This document shows positions 1-8,501 of a stretch of 64,000 nt of DNA, one piece after another. The position numbers and the translations under genes are program-made. Location of the stretch: positions 62,001 through 126,000 of the forward strand of contig NZ_JAKHSK010000007.1 of assembly GCF_023499215.1 (NCBI RefSeq), read 5' to 3'. Source of the DNA: Zunongwangia pacifica (GTDB taxonomy: Bacteria; Bacteroidota; Bacteroidia; Flavobacteriales; Flavobacteriaceae). The notes beneath the pieces are model-generated. The model was not told the origin of the DNA and did not search any database. It saw only the letters and a program-made list of their open reading frames with translations. Numbering within the stretch: position 1 is the first letter of the stretch; each line of letters begins with the position of its first letter.

Positions 1-20
1 TATGAGGTGTATTAGAATTT

Positions 21-50
21 TGTCACACTGAGCTTGTCGAAGTGTTTGTG
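21..50. repeat. Flavobacterial intergenic repeat, single arm
   Basis: The core CTGAGCTTGTCGAAG is the reverse complement of the CTTCGACARGCTCAG core seen at 387-400 and 654-668. This core is a widespread intergenic repeat in flavobacteria. Here it stands alone downstream of the GIY-YIG gene. Confidence 0.6.
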
Positions 51-60
51 AATTGAATGA

Positions 61-366
61 TTACTCAGGCTTTCCAAATTGCGTGTAATTTTTAGAAAAT
101 CGAATAAGGTCTTGCCAGTTTTCTTTAATTAGAGCTTCTTTCTTTTTTCTGGACCAGCCTTTAAGTTGTTTTTCAAGCTTAATAGCTTCCGCTGGATTAG
201 TACATTGAATATACCATTTTAAACTTACAGGCCTTCTTTTAAAAGTGTAACTTGATTTATTTACACCTTCATTATGTTGAGTTACTCTTTTTTGTAAGTT
301 ATTCGTCATCCCGATATAGTAAGAATTATCTGCGCATAACAAAATATAGGTATAATAAAACTTCAT
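61..366 (-). CDS. GIY-YIG nuclease-superfamily protein
   Basis: A 101-residue single-domain protein. The N-terminus reads YTYILLCADNSYYIGMTNN, the GIY-YIG double motif with the usual spacing, followed by an arginine on the first helix (KRVTQH) and a conserved glutamate in AIKLEKQLKGWSR. Length and order match the small stand-alone GIY-YIG proteins of the UPF0213/YhbQ type, which are common in flavobacteria in many copies; their substrate is mostly unknown, with DNA cleavage or repair presumed. It lies between two copies of a short dispersed repeat and beside a KilA-N gene remnant, a neighbourhood suggesting genomic flux. No partner gene points to a specific job. The family call is firm and the function is not. 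Confidence 0.85.
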   Translation of the reverse strand: MKFYYTYILLCADNSYYIGMTNNLQKRVTQHNEGVNKSSYTFKRRPVSLKWYIQCTNPAEAIKLEKQLKGWSRKKKEALIKENWQDLIRFSKNYTQFGKPE

Positions 367-381
367 TTCTTTCCTAATAAA

Positions 382-425
382 ATTGCTTCGACAGGCTCAG
401 CAAGACAAACTAACTTTTTAATAAA
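382..425. repeat. Dispersed repeat, copy A (flanks KilA-N remnant)
   Basis: Contains TTGCTTCGACAGGCTCAGC followed by AAGACAAACTAACTTTTTA and then ATAAA. It matches the segment at 651-714 closely. Its right part supplies the last codons and the stop codon of the KilA-N remnant on the minus strand, so the repeat marks the truncation point of that gene. Confidence 0.75.
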
Positions 426-649
426 TCGGCTTCTTCTGCATATTCAATCCATTGTTTATCTAAAGACTTCTTTGATTTTGGAATTATATGATTTTTGACT
501 GCATCAGTTTGTATTTGATAATTTACTTTACTCAAGACTCTTTTAACATCCCATTTCTTTGGTGTTAAATTAAATGAATTAAGTCCAGCTTCTTTTTTAA
601 ACCTGTCGAATTCGACACCATTAAAATCGAGATTGTTTAATTGTTCCAT
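410..649 (-). pseudogene. KilA-N domain protein remnant with internal deletion
   Basis: A 79-residue reading frame. Residues 13-31 (EFDRFKKEAGLNSFNLTPK) resemble the start of the Bacteroidota KilA-N family, where the text FKxESGLNSFxLSPKKW is followed by about 100 residues of KilA-N fold. Residues 33-75 (from WDVKRVLSKVNYQ to YAEEADLL) resemble a region far downstream in that family, which normally reads W[ND]VKRTLAKINY, then HTDAIK, then YASEAD. The two blocks meet at a shared Trp, so about 100 residues appear deleted in frame. The C-terminus ends in repeat sequence. I see no reason to think it is functional. This family recognition is from memory and needs an alignment; a short intact orphan gene is the alternative. 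Confidence 0.55.
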
Positions 650-650
650 A

Positions 651-714
651 TTGCTTCGACAAGCTCAGCAAGACAAACTAACTTCCTCAGCAAGACATAC
701 TAACTTCTTAATAA
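651..714. repeat. Dispersed repeat, copy B, with a tandem 22-bp duplication
   Basis: Begins TTGCTTCGACAAGCTCAGC as in copy A. The 22-bp unit at 664-685 is repeated at 686-707 with one mismatch (CAAAC versus CATAC), then ends in TTAATAAAAC. A third copy of the unit lies in copy A at 396-417. The start codon of the KilA-N remnant abuts this copy. Confidence 0.75.
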
Positions 715-723
715 AACTTAAAC

Positions 724-3700
724 TCACTTCACAATCTTAACCCATTTTCCTTGTGTTCTGGCAAAATATGTATTGTCGTACATCGCTTCGGCTTGTGTGC
801 CGGGTAAATAATAAGTTCCTAAATAAGAAGCATTTAGTTTTACCGAAAAGACTTTGGTTTTTTTGCTATCCAATTCAAAATAAAAATTAACACGATCGTC
901 CCGAATATCTTTGTAATCGGCTTCACCATCGGCACCTCCGGCTAAATCTGTAAAACTGGTGTTTACCACTTCCCAACCACTTGGAAAAATTTGAGATAGC
1001 GCAATGTTATCTACACGATCCATCGAAGTATTGGTTACGCTTACTTTGGCAATCACTTCTGTTCCTTGTCGTAATTCGGAAATATCTAAAGCATTTCCTC
1101 CGCCGTCTACAAATTGTGTTTTTACCGAAAGTTTACTTTGTTCGGTTAACTCTTCGCCTAACGGAAGTTTTCCGCTTTGCGAAACTGTCACGTATAGAAT
1201 ATTGTTTTTCTGGTTTTCTAATGTGAGTTGGTTAGTTCCCATTTTGATTGCCAAATTACGTTCTGCCAAGGCTTTCGTTGTTTTGATGCTTTCGCTATTT
1301 CCATTTAAACTATACTTAACTTCTACCGCTTTTCCGCCATTTTTATTGGCCATTTTGGCTAAAGCTAACAACGCATAAGATGTTTCTTGCGTGCTATACC
1401 AGCTGGAAGAGGAAAGGTTTTTCGCTAAAGAAATGGCTAATTCCCGTTGTTGTTGATCTCCCAAAAGCACCATTGTTTCTAAAGCCATTGCTTTATTTCT
1501 AAAAGGTGATCCATAGGTGTAGTAATTATAATCTTTAGTTTTAAAATTAATATTGGCGGTAGAAACGATGTCTTTGGCTACATTTTCTTTTCCTACCAAA
1601 GCATACGCCGCGGCTAATCGCCATTTTGCATCGTTACTCATTTCTCCCGATTCCCGCAGGCGGTTCATCGCGGCCAATTCCGGTTGTCCTGCTAAAGCCA
1701 GGGTGTAAAGTCGGTAGGCTTGAGTAAGACTTGAATTGTAATGAGTTCTAGAATTTCGCCATTGTCGGGCTTCATTCTGCTGGTAACGTATCCAGTTGCT
1801 TAAGAAGGTAATGGGTAAGGCATAGCCTTTTTTCTTGGCCTCCAGCATAAAATGTCCTGCATAATTGGTTCCCCATTCATCAGCTTCGCTATTTCCTGGC
1901 CAATAACTTAAACCTCCGCTAGTGGTTTGAAAATTATTTAATCGGTTAATAGCGTGTTTCACATTTTCTTCAATTTCTTGTTTTTTGCTGAAAGAAAGAT
2001 CAAAAATGTCTCCCATAAATAACTGCGGAAATGCTCCGGAAGTGGTTTGCTCAATACAGCCGTGGGGATAATGAATTAAATATTCCATCCGTTTGCTGAA
2101 ATCCATCGGCGGAAGTGTAGAAAACTCTACCGAAGCTGCATTACTTCCTTCAACCCCAAAAGTACTCAGGTCAATTGTCTGATTTTGCTCATTTTCTAAG
2201 GTATAAGTCGTCGATTTTTGCGTAATCGGATTAGGATTTTCAACATCAATCTCTACGAATGTTTTTGCTTTTTCTCCATTTCCGGAAGCGTAGATTTGAA
2301 AGGTTTGTGGTTGATTGGTCGCGTTGACTTCAAATTCAAAATTCACGATTTGTTCGCCTACTTCATTAAAGGATATATTTTTAGAAGTTTCTCCAATAGC
2401 TGTAAAAGCTTCGTCAGCTTTTACTTCAACTTTTACATTTTTTACTTGTTTTTCCATTGCGAAAACCGTCACGGGTAAAGTCACTTTTTCTCCCGGAGAA
2501 AGTTTTCTGGGTAACGAAGCCAAGACCATTAATGGTTTTCTTACCGGAGTTACTTTTTCGGCACTTCCGTAGGCAGAAGTAGAATGATTTCCGGCAACAA
2601 CCATCGTTTTTACAGAACCCACATAATTCGGCATAAATAAACGGTGTGTTTTCGACTCGCCGGCTTTTAAATGAAACGGACCTAAATACGTGACCACGGG
2701 CTTAAAACGATCGGCTTTTCGGTTTTTGGCACCGGCCGCGGCATCGCCACCTCCAATTTCATAAATATTATCGACACTTCCTGAATACGCGCCAATTACA
2801 TCATCAAAAATATCGAAGGTTTTTACCCCTAAAGCTTCCCGAGCGTAAAAAGCAGCGTGAATATCAGGGGTAGTATAGCGCGTTAAATCGAGTAAACCTT
2901 CATCGACCACGGCAAGGGTGTAGGTCATTTCCCGGTTTTGCGCTTCCATCACTTTTACGGTATAGTGCTCTTCTGGTTTTAAAACTTCGGGTATTTCAAT
3001 GTTGGGTTGAAGCTTCGTTTTTGGATTTTCAACCATAAGCGGAATTACCCCGTATAACCGGATGGGTAAATCATTTTTAGTTTGGGCTTGTGGTTGCAGT
3101 AAAGAAATATTTACATAAACATTCGGCGCCATTTCCTGGGTAAGCGGAATCGAAACCTGGGTTTCTCCTTTTTGTGTCTCTACCCATTGTTTAGAAAGTA
3201 CTTCAGTACCATTTTCAATACTAATAAGGGCTCTTCCTTTACTGCCGGAAGGGAATGTGATTACAGCATCTTCGCCTACTTTATACTTCTCTTTATCGGC
3301 AGAGAATACTAACATCTTTGCACTTTCTGCATCTGCGTCTGAAGGTCGCTTCCACCAATTTCTATAGAAATAAACGGTTTTACCGGTAGCGTGACCTGAA
3401 GCTTTATCGATCACTCGAATTAAATAACGACCGCCATTTCTCTCGGGGATATTTAACGTGAATTGACCTCTACCGTTAGTGCCTGTAGAAACCGTAAAAT
3501 CTTTAACGGGTCGGTAAGTATTGGTGTTTTCGTAACGAGAAAGATTATCACGACCGCGGCTCCACCACCAGCGCCATTCAATCTCAAATACTTTTACTTC
3601 TAGTTCACGATTGCCTGAAACTTCACCTTGTGCATCTACGCTTACCACATCGAAAACAGTATTTTCGTCAGTATAATAAGAACCGTAGCGATGAGGTTCT

Positions 3701-6309
3701 GGCGCGAGCAAACCAACGAAATAATCGTAAGGGGCTAAGTTTTTAGAAAACACATCGATCGAAAAATCGCCGCCCCCTTCAAAAACTTTGGTCAAGAAGG
3801 TTGCTTTTAGCATTCCGGGTGCTTTTTTGTTCAAATCGATTTTTTTGCTGAATGAAGCTTCTCCTGTTGAAGAAAGTTGCGTTTCTAAAAGGGGCATTTC
3901 AATTTTATCAAAACTACGTACAGGATCGATAAAATCGTACTGTGAAAATTTATCGAAAGCACTGGAGGTAGAGGTTAGCGTCACTTCCATTTCAGCTTTT
4001 AAATTTCTTGCCGGCGCGCCGTGTAGCCAAGTAGCACTTAAATTTCCGGCAATGGGTTTGCTGGCATCGAGAATTTTATCATCAAAATCAAGTTTAATTT
4101 TTAATCGGTTGGGTTTTACGGTAGCGACTTTTAAGTTTTTAGAAAAACTGGCTCCCCCCACGTAAACAGTAGCGTTCCAGTTTCCGGTAGGATCGTTGTC
4201 TTGCGTAGTAATAGGGAAATAGTAGAATCCCCCTCTAGCTCCCCCCGAGGGGGAGAATTCGCCTTCTACTAAAATCTGTTGTTTCACCAGTTTACCACGT
4301 GCATCGGTCACTTCTAATTTTATGGGGTGATTTTTAGGCAGCGGATTGGCTTGATCGTTTAAAGCAAAGGTTAAATGAATTGTATCTCCTGGGCGATGAA
4401 CGCCGCGTTCAGTATATAAAAAGCCTTTTAAACCTTTTTCAAGAATTTTCCCGGAAACATCAAATTTGCTTAACGAAAGCGCATTCCCGTCGTCTAGTTT
4501 GGCGTAGGCATAATTTTTTCCTTTATGGGCAATGGCAAAAGCGGCTTTTTTATCACTATCGATAATCGCGAAGCCATCTTTATCGGTGGTAATCGAAGCG
4601 ATGAGTTGCTGCTGATAATTATATATTTCCACAGTTACCCCGGGTTCTGCCGTCGCACTTAAAAGGTTGGTGGTGGCAAAGTGGTAGGAGCGGTTGTTGC
4701 TTTCTTTTACGATAAAACCAAGGTCAGACCCTAACACATTGGTAACGGCAAAACGATGTTCCCGATAATAGGAATTGCTACAAGGATTGTCTCGTTCTTC
4801 CCAATTATAAGAGGATTCGCGCCAATTATAAATTTCGTTATCCCAATACTTTTCTTCGCGTTCTTCTTCATCGGTAATGTAGGAAGCATTATCATATTCT
4901 TCCTCATAATAATCCTCTTCTTGATCTTGAACGATTTCATTTGATTCAGCTTCATTTCCGCAGTCAAATGTGCTATATGCTTTTTTAAAGCTAATCTCTA
5001 CCTGATACATCGCTCCGGGATCGGCTTTTATGAATTCTGAAATATTGAGTGCGTGCGCCTTCCAGGAGTTCAGCTCAAAATCACTATTGGTTTTTATGGG
5101 AATAGTCTTTTTGGCAACGCGTCTTCCTACGCGACGAATATCATAGGAGTTTTCTTCGTGTAAGTTAGCATTTTGTAAAAACTGAAGCATATTGTCTTCA
5201 TAGATTTTAATCACACGAACATCGACGGCAGAGAGGTTGACGCTTTCAAAATAAATAGGTGTTTGTTCAGAATTTGGTAAGATAACACCTTTAGAAAGTA
5301 GGCGAACTGCGGGTTTGATTTGCTGAAAGGAAACCGTTTCTGAGAAATCTTTTTTTAGATTAAATCCGTAGTTATTTTTAATTCCCTTAAAAATATCAAC
5401 TTTTAACGTGCCGGTAATTCGGTTAGAAGGATAGACGTGCAAGACATTTCCATCTACCTCAAAACGAAGTTGGTTTTGGTTTTCAATATTGACTAAACCT
5501 TTAAAGTTTTGATCTTCTTTTAGCGGGTCTGAAAAATTTATGGATATTGAACTTTGCTCTCCAAGTGATGATCGTAAATCAATCACCGTAAAGTTATTTT
5601 GTCCGGGAATGGGGAAGGTGTTTTTTCCTGTGTTATCCGCTTTAATTGGTTTTCCATCCCAAGAAATTTCTACTTGAGAATCGTCAATATGACGTTGAAT
5701 GCTATCGATAGTAAAAGTGAAGTAATTGGCATCGGCCGCTTCTTCCGGCCAAGAGATTTTTAAATTCTTACCGTCTTGTTGGGCTTCGAGAATTTTTTTC
5801 GCGTTTTTTAATTGAATTAGATCTGAAGCTTCTAAAGTTCCGGTGACATATTGCCATTCTTTGGAGTATGACTGTAAATTACCGAGGTTGATTTTGAAGT
5901 TAGGCTGAATGGTTTTAAAACTAAAAGCAAAGGTTTCAAATCCGTCTTTTACATCATCATATAATTCGTCTAAAGCCAGCTTAACGGTATATTCAGTGTC
6001 GGGTGCTAAATAATTTTCTGGTTTAAATAATAGGGTAGTGCTGTTTTCTATAAGTAACTTTCCTTTAGTGGGTGGCGTTACTTTTATGTATTCTGAAGGG
6101 ATTTCCTGCGTTATTTCAAACTGCTCCAAAGGTTGCGCCAAGTCAATTCGAATAGGCTTGGCAATAGAAGTTCTACCTTGGGTATGAAAAGAAATATATT
6201 CCCGAAACTTAAACAAGTTATCGGTTTTTTCTGTAGTAGCATCTTTGTCTTTACAAGCAGTAATTAGGCATAAGCATAGCAAGGCAAATGCGCAATATAT
6301 TTTTTTCAT
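724..6309 (-). CDS. Alpha-2-macroglobulin family lipoprotein
   Basis: An 1861-residue bacterial alpha-2-macroglobulin, thought to trap proteases that get past the outer membrane. The signal peptide ends in LITAC, so Cys19 should be lipidated. MG-type beta domains fill the first two thirds. The YAYAKLDDGNALSLSKFD stretch and the GVHRPGDTIHLTFALND block are typical of the family. The thioester motif GCIEQ is intact with its Cys at residue 1418, followed by an alpha-helical TED and a C-terminal receptor-like domain. An acidic, Tyr-rich insertion near residue 450 (EEDYYEEEYDNASY) is unusual. A short repeat lies inside the gene at 4228-4256. The pbpC partner common in proteobacteria is not adjacent. 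The signal-peptide start at 6309 is the only sensible start. Confidence 0.93.
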   Translation of the reverse strand: MKKIYCAFALLCLCLITACKDKDATTEKTDNLFKFREYISFHTQGRTSIAKPIRIDLAQPLEQFEITQEIPSEYIKVTPPTKGKLLIENSTTLLFKPENYLAPDTEYTVKLALDELYDDVKDGFETFAFSFKTIQPNFKINLGNLQSYSKEWQYVTGTLEASDLIQLKNAKKILEAQQDGKNLKISWPEEAADANYFTFTIDSIQRHIDDSQVEISWDGKPIKADNTGKNTFPIPGQNNFTVIDLRSSLGEQSSISINFSDPLKEDQNFKGLVNIENQNQLRFEVDGNVLHVYPSNRITGTLKVDIFKGIKNNYGFNLKKDFSETVSFQQIKPAVRLLSKGVILPNSEQTPIYFESVNLSAVDVRVIKIYEDNMLQFLQNANLHEENSYDIRRVGRRVAKKTIPIKTNSDFELNSWKAHALNISEFIKADPGAMYQVEISFKKAYSTFDCGNEAESNEIVQDQEEDYYEEEYDNASYITDEEEREEKYWDNEIYNWRESSYNWEERDNPCSNSYYREHRFAVTNVLGSDLGFIVKESNNRSYHFATTNLLSATAEPGVTVEIYNYQQQLIASITTDKDGFAIIDSDKKAAFAIAHKGKNYAYAKLDDGNALSLSKFDVSGKILEKGLKGFLYTERGVHRPGDTIHLTFALNDQANPLPKNHPIKLEVTDARGKLVKQQILVEGEFSPSGGARGGFYYFPITTQDNDPTGNWNATVYVGGASFSKNLKVATVKPNRLKIKLDFDDKILDASKPIAGNLSATWLHGAPARNLKAEMEVTLTSTSSAFDKFSQYDFIDPVRSFDKIEMPLLETQLSSTGEASFSKKIDLNKKAPGMLKATFLTKVFEGGGDFSIDVFSKNLAPYDYFVGLLAPEPHRYGSYYTDENTVFDVVSVDAQGEVSGNRELEVKVFEIEWRWWWSRGRDNLSRYENTNTYRPVKDFTVSTGTNGRGQFTLNIPERNGGRYLIRVIDKASGHATGKTVYFYRNWWKRPSDADAESAKMLVFSADKEKYKVGEDAVITFPSGSKGRALISIENGTEVLSKQWVETQKGETQVSIPLTQEMAPNVYVNISLLQPQAQTKNDLPIRLYGVIPLMVENPKTKLQPNIEIPEVLKPEEHYTVKVMEAQNREMTYTLAVVDEGLLDLTRYTTPDIHAAFYAREALGVKTFDIFDDVIGAYSGSVDNIYEIGGGDAAAGAKNRKADRFKPVVTYLGPFHLKAGESKTHRLFMPNYVGSVKTMVVAGNHSTSAYGSAEKVTPVRKPLMVLASLPRKLSPGEKVTLPVTVFAMEKQVKNVKVEVKADEAFTAIGETSKNISFNEVGEQIVNFEFEVNATNQPQTFQIYASGNGEKAKTFVEIDVENPNPITQKSTTYTLENEQNQTIDLSTFGVEGSNAASVEFSTLPPMDFSKRMEYLIHYPHGCIEQTTSGAFPQLFMGDIFDLSFSKKQEIEENVKHAINRLNNFQTTSGGLSYWPGNSEADEWGTNYAGHFMLEAKKKGYALPITFLSNWIRYQQNEARQWRNSRTHYNSSLTQAYRLYTLALAGQPELAAMNRLRESGEMSNDAKWRLAAAYALVGKENVAKDIVSTANINFKTKDYNYYTYGSPFRNKAMALETMVLLGDQQQRELAISLAKNLSSSSWYSTQETSYALLALAKMANKNGGKAVEVKYSLNGNSESIKTTKALAERNLAIKMGTNQLTLENQKNNILYVTVSQSGKLPLGEELTEQSKLSVKTQFVDGGGNALDISELRQGTEVIAKVSVTNTSMDRVDNIALSQIFPSGWEVVNTSFTDLAGGADGEADYKDIRDDRVNFYFELDSKKTKVFSVKLNASYLGTYYLPGTQAEAMYDNTYFARTQGKWVKIVK
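4228..4256. repeat. G/C-run palindromic repeat inside the macroglobulin gene
   Basis: On the plus strand the segment reads CCCCCTCTAGCTCCC then CCCGAGGGGGAG, the form of a dispersed intergenic repeat seen in many Bacteroidota. It is read in frame as FSPSGGARGG. Flanking codons keep the macroglobulin frame (VEG before, FYYFPI after), so the element appears to have been tolerated as a small loop. Confidence 0.45.
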
Positions 6310-6717
6310 GAAGCAACAGGTTTGTTGATTTTTAAAGTTAAAGAAATACTAACGAAAATTCTCGCGGTTCATTGGAATTTTCAGCTTTTATTTTTAAAAT
6401 TTCTTTGCTCGATAATCGAAAAATGAATTCTAAAAAAATATTTCCCTGACTTAGATATAAAAGTAATTTTAGGATACTTTAGATCATTGAATGAATTTTC
6501 CAAGGGAAATTGTATAAAAATGCTACTAAAATTGAAACTTCGAAACAAAATCTTTTATAAAGATTTCACTCGCTCTCCGGAGTTTTCTTAAATCGACTTT
6601 TGATTAATAGTTTTCCTTTTTTCTTCTGAACAGCAATCCATAGATTCTCAATTTAAAAAGCGCAAAGATATGATTGGTTCGGAATATCCCGAACTAAATA
6701 AACTTAAAAAAAGTTAA
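6310..6717. other. Intergenic stretch, 408 nt
   Basis: Upstream of the macroglobulin gene and downstream of the phospholipase gene, both on the minus strand. It holds two small inverted repeats, AAATC-TTTATAA-type at 6548-6567 and GTTCGG/CCGAAC around 6676-6693. I see no coding potential and no confident promoter. Confidence 0.4.
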
Positions 6718-7539
6718 TTATTTGGCGCGTAAAAAATCAAGCTCATTACTTTTCAATAAGAAACCAATTCGTATCATACTACGATATTGGTCATAATCAA
6801 TTAGGTTTTCATCGTAACCCGTAAACCATTCGATCATTATAAACTGGTTTACGCTATTAAACGGATTATATAAAATTCGGGGTCTTGCAGCTCCCTTCCA
6901 ATTCCAGGCTAAGCCTTTTTGCAGCATTAACTGGGCATATAGCTTATTAGGAATAAATTCGTAATCAAAATTTAACTGACCGTATCCCGAATAATCCATT
7001 AAATCTGGATTGTTTTCTTTGTAGTAAAACGGCAGCCAGGCTTTCACTCCTGCAACAAGTTTTTTTGAAATCGTTCGGTTATATTCTAAAGCCACAAAAT
7101 TCCAGCTACGGGAAAAAATACTGTCTCGCCCATTAGATTCGTGCTCTAAAGATAATGTAGCCAAAGCGTTCACATTATTGTTTTTATCATAGAGGTATTG
7201 GGAATAGGCAATCCCTGGATTAAAATTAATTTCTTCAAAAGGGCTAGAGAATTCATAAATATTCCAAAAGGCTTTTTGGGTATATTTTAAATATACATAA
7301 GCATCGTTAGGCACTTTTTTTCTTAAAAGCAATTGCTTAAAACTTACCTGGTATTTGGCATCGGCTGTTTGTTTGCTAATTCCGGTATGCGTTGGTACCC
7401 CTGTAATAAAATAATTGTCTTTGTGGATTGTAAAAGAGGGGATCTTTTTAACGCTATCTGTCAGGGCTTCTTTAGAAAGGTGTTGTGCGTAGGCATTGTT
7501 TAAAAAACAGAAAAATAGAATAGGATATAGAAATTTCAT
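6718..7539 (-). CDS. pldA: Outer-membrane phospholipase A (OMPLA)
   Basis: A 273-residue outer-membrane beta-barrel that hydrolyses acyl ester bonds of phospholipids in the outer leaflet. A signal peptide ends at NAYAQ (residues 1-18). The catalytic signature is plain: LEHESNGRDS with His133 and Ser135, and Asn147 in SRSWNF. The His-x-Ser pair and the Asn 14 residues after the His match the E. coli OMPLA triad His142-Ser144-Asn156 spacing exactly. The C-terminus ends in alternating hydrophobic strands. It is transcribed alone on the minus strand, divergent from the XRE-cupin regulator. Symbol given by family. Confidence 0.88.
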   Translation of the reverse strand: MKFLYPILFFCFLNNAYAQHLSKEALTDSVKKIPSFTIHKDNYFITGVPTHTGISKQTADAKYQVSFKQLLLRKKVPNDAYVYLKYTQKAFWNIYEFSSPFEEINFNPGIAYSQYLYDKNNNVNALATLSLEHESNGRDSIFSRSWNFVALEYNRTISKKLVAGVKAWLPFYYKENNPDLMDYSGYGQLNFDYEFIPNKLYAQLMLQKGLAWNWKGAARPRILYNPFNSVNQFIMIEWFTGYDENLIDYDQYRSMIRIGFLLKSNELDFLRAK

Positions 7540-7891
7540 GGGGATAGTTAAGAATTGCTACAAATATCTACAATTTTCAGTATAAAAATTAAATAGACAG
7601 AAATTTAAAATCAATTGATAGATTTTTTAATAGTTTAAATTTATACGGTTTTGTCTAAAAAGATCAACCGTTTTATAAAAGAGATATTTTATCCCCGCGA
7701 GACATGGATAGACCTAAAGATTATAATTTTTTCATGGTTTGTATTTTTTGGATTTGCCGAGAGATTTTTGAGATTCAGTTCTTGTTACAGGTAATACTAG
7801 TTTTAAGAAATTATTAAAAATGAATAAATTTTCTTTTGCTGTGTAAAGCGGGTAAAAAGTAAGATATTTGTAGTTTATTAATTGGGAAGCA
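7540..7891. other. Divergent intergenic region, 352 nt
   Basis: Lies between the start of pldA (minus) and the start of the XRE-cupin regulator (plus), so it must hold both promoters. It is AT-rich with no coding potential. A candidate promoter for the regulator is TTTG at 7835-7838 with GATATTTG at 7863-7870, a partial match to the Bacteroidota -33/-7 pattern. I did not find the TTTACTnnnAGTAAA palindrome of the neighbouring locus here. Confidence 0.4.
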
Positions 7892-8476
7892 TTGGAAGAT
7901 TATATAATAGGTATAGGTAAACGTATTCGCGAAATTAGGAAAGAGAAAGGGCTTACGATAAGTACTATAGCCAATAATGCAGAGGTAAGTAATGGGTTAA
8001 TTTCTAAGATAGAAAATGGAAGAACCATACCTTCGTTACCCGTTCTGTTAAATATTATTAGTGCCATAGAGACCGAAGTGTCCACTTTTTTTAGCAGTCT
8101 TCCGGAAGAAGGAAAAAAAACGTTTATAATTTCCCGCAAAGCTGAAAATTCTATCATAGAGAAAGAAGATGATGCAAAAGGATTTGAGTATAAATCTATT
8201 TTTGGTAGATCTTTATCTTCTATTGCGTTTGAAGCCGTTTTGCTTGAAATTCAGCCTGGATCTGACCGTGGAAAAGTGGAAACAGATGCTTACGAATTTA
8301 GATATATGCTAAGTGGAAGCTGTGTTTATAATATTGGAGATGAGGAAGTAACTTTATACCCGGGAGACTCCATATTTTTTGACGGAAGGATTCCCCACGT
8401 ACCTATTAACCGGGGAGATGTACCTACTTCTATGCTGGTGCTCTATTTTTTCTTAAAAGATGCCGACAACCTTTAA
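7892..8476 (+). CDS. XRE-family regulator with C-terminal cupin domain
   Basis: A 194-residue transcription factor. Residues 5-60 form an XRE helix-turn-helix (IGKRIREIRKEKGLTISTIA then GLISKIENGRTIPS). Residues about 110-190 form a cupin (YEFRYMLSGSCVYNIGDEE, then YPGDSIFFDGRIPH). XRE-cupin proteins usually repress or activate a nearby catabolic operon, with the cupin binding the inducer. The start is TTG at 7892; an in-frame stop at 7871 rules out an upstream ATG, and the next Met would destroy the HTH. It ends 25 bp from the end of the phosphonatase-like gene, tail-to-tail with the phosphonate locus, and is the best candidate regulator of that locus. This is inference from position. Confidence 0.85.
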   Translation: MEDYIIGIGKRIREIRKEKGLTISTIANNAEVSNGLISKIENGRTIPSLPVLLNIISAIETEVSTFFSSLPEEGKKTFIISRKAENSIIEKEDDAKGFEYKSIFGRSLSSIAFEAVLLEIQPGSDRGKVETDAYEFRYMLSGSCVYNIGDEEVTLYPGDSIFFDGRIPHVPINRGDVPTSMLVLYFFLKDADNL

Positions 8477-8501
8477 AAAGCAGTCAGCATCTTAATAAAA
8501 A

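Noticed and set aside
4731-4967. Frames of 60-80 codons on both strands inside the macroglobulin gene
   Set aside because: They lie over the acidic Tyr-rich segment and reflect its base composition.
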